The translations under genes and the position numbers were made by a program. DNA of 44,464 bases from Streptomyces sp. SBT349 (lineage in GTDB: Bacteria; Actinomycetota; Actinomycetes; Streptomycetales; Streptomycetaceae). Below the pieces are notes generated by a model. The model worked only from the letters and a program-made list of their open reading frames with translations. It ran no database searches and was not told the origin of the DNA. Location of the stretch: positions 1 to 44,464 of the forward strand of contig NZ_LAVK01000018.1 in the NCBI RefSeq assembly GCF_001083795.1, read 5' to 3'. This document shows, piece by piece, positions 43,742 through 44,464 of the stretch (its first letter is position 1; every line of letters begins with the position of its first letter).

Positions 43742-44464
43742 TCATTGTGCGTCACCGGAGACATCCGCACGCCGTGGCGGACCGGACCCGGACATCCGGC
43801 GGGCGAGCGGCGGGTAGACCGCCCCCACGAGGATCAGCACGGCTCCCCCCGTGATGACGGAGAACAGGGGCCTCAGCGGCCCGGCCCCCGAGATGCCGCC
43901 GGGAAGGTCGGAGAAGCCCATGGCCTGGGTGAGCTGCCCGAACCGGCCCAATGGCCACACCACCGCCTCGACCCGCCCCGAGACGGCGTCCGTCGGGACG
44001 CTCCCGGCGCTCGCGTCGGTCAGCAGGGAGCGGGAGTCGAGCGAGTCCGCCCGGTCGTCCCCCAGCAGGAACAGCTCCCCCTCCGGCACCTCCGCCTCGA
44101 ACCCGGTGAGCGAGGCCGGGTGCTCCCGGTCCAGCAGATACGGCTCCACCACGGGCCGGCCGTTCACGGTGAGCTGTCCGTCCGCATCGCAGCAGGCCAC
44201 GGTGTCGCCGCCGATCCCGACGACCCGCTTGATCATCAGCGACTCGCCCCACGCCGCGTCCTCGAAGACGACGACGTCCCCCCGACGCACCTCGCCACCC
44301 TGGATCCGCTGCGCCAGCACCCGGTCACCCGAGGTGACGGACGGTGCCATCGAGTCGGTCGGCACCGTATAAGGCTGGTACAGAACGGCGGCCAGCACGA
44401 ATCCGCCCAGCAGCATCACGCAGCCGATGGCCACCGCCGCCCCGGACAGCGCCCGCCCCACGCG
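43742..44464 (-). CDS. lepB: signal peptidase I (N-terminus probably beyond window)
   Basis: Membrane serine peptidase that cuts signal peptides from exported proteins. The visible 240 codons show a first membrane helix (about 7-28), catalytic Ser37 in PTDSMAPS, the general base Lys78 in SLMIKRVVG and the box GDDRADSLDSR. A second membrane helix near the C-terminus is LFSVITGGAVLILVGAVYPP, which many streptomycete Sip proteins carry. A GTG at 44461 could be the start, but the codon before it is open to the window edge and relatives have more residues in front, so the gene is probably partial. One of a usual set of several paralogues (SipW-Z) in Streptomyces. Confidence 0.92.
   Translation of the reverse strand, partial: RVGRALSGAAVAIGCVMLLGGFVLAAVLYQPYTVPTDSMAPSVTSGDRVLAQRIQGGEVRRGDVVVFEDAAWGESLMIKRVVGIGGDTVACCDADGQLTVNGRPVVEPYLLDREHPASLTGFEAEVPEGELFLLGDDRADSLDSRSLLTDASAGSVPTDAVSGRVEAVVWPLGRFGQLTQAMGFSDLPGGISGAGPLRPLFSVITGGAVLILVGAVYPPLARRMSGSGPPRRADVSGDAQ

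Noticed and set aside
1..44464. CRISPR arrays, tRNA genes, insertion sequences
   Set aside because: I found no spaced direct repeats, cloverleaf-type sequences with the T-loop GTTCGAATC-like core, or transposase-like proteins.

Overview
The window is very GC-rich chromosomal DNA with actinobacterial codon use. It is most likely from a Streptomyces or another streptomycete: it carries the sporulation sigma factor whiG, a COG1816 deaminase of the futalosine menaquinone type, a DUF2469 gene beside a type I signal peptidase, and a PucR/GabT/aldehyde dehydrogenase group. Both window ends cut genes: a GH42 beta-galactosidase at the left (C-terminus missing) and a signal peptidase at the right (N-terminus probably missing). 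I saw no tRNA or rRNA genes, CRISPR arrays, insertion sequences or phage genes.

Region 1 (1-8846) is a glycan-use locus. A minus-strand operon encodes a Tat-exported lipoprotein binding protein, two LplB/LplC-type permeases and a GH42 beta-galactosidase. A multidomain GH3 beta-glucosidase is transcribed the other way. The shared control region holds three LacI/CebR-like palindromes. The transporter has no ATPase gene of its own; a MalK/MsiK-like ATPase lies 10 kb away at 15804.

Region 2 (8873-25965) mixes a TRM11-like methyltransferase with genes that fit putrescine/GABA catabolism: two aldehyde dehydrogenases, a PucR-type regulator and GabT. It also holds an orphan VirD4/TraG-like membrane ATPase, a probable aminodeoxyfutalosine deaminase coupled to a glycerophosphodiesterase, two small conserved proteins, and a two-gene ABC exporter whose ATPase has an atypical signature motif. 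CGGACA-type half-sites occur upstream of the regulator and several putative targets.

Region 3 (26093-31790) has a secreted GHL10 glycoside hydrolase and a thiBPQ thiamine importer controlled by a TPP riboswitch.

Region 4 (31839-37453) is the actinobacterial rpsB-tsf-pyrH-frr-cdsA-rlmN cluster for translation, UMP phosphorylation and CDP-diacylglycerol synthesis. A strong hairpin separates tsf from pyrH.

Region 5 (37454-44464) holds yraN-comM-dprA-whiG-tetR on the plus strand and an M23 peptidase, a DUF2469 gene and lepB on the minus strand. Compared with the order I know from other actinobacteria, the yraN-to-M23 block looks inverted between DUF2469 and rpsB. Both junctions carry DnaA-box-like repeats in opposite orientation. 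The M23 frame has lost its expected stop and runs antisense through the whole tetR gene.
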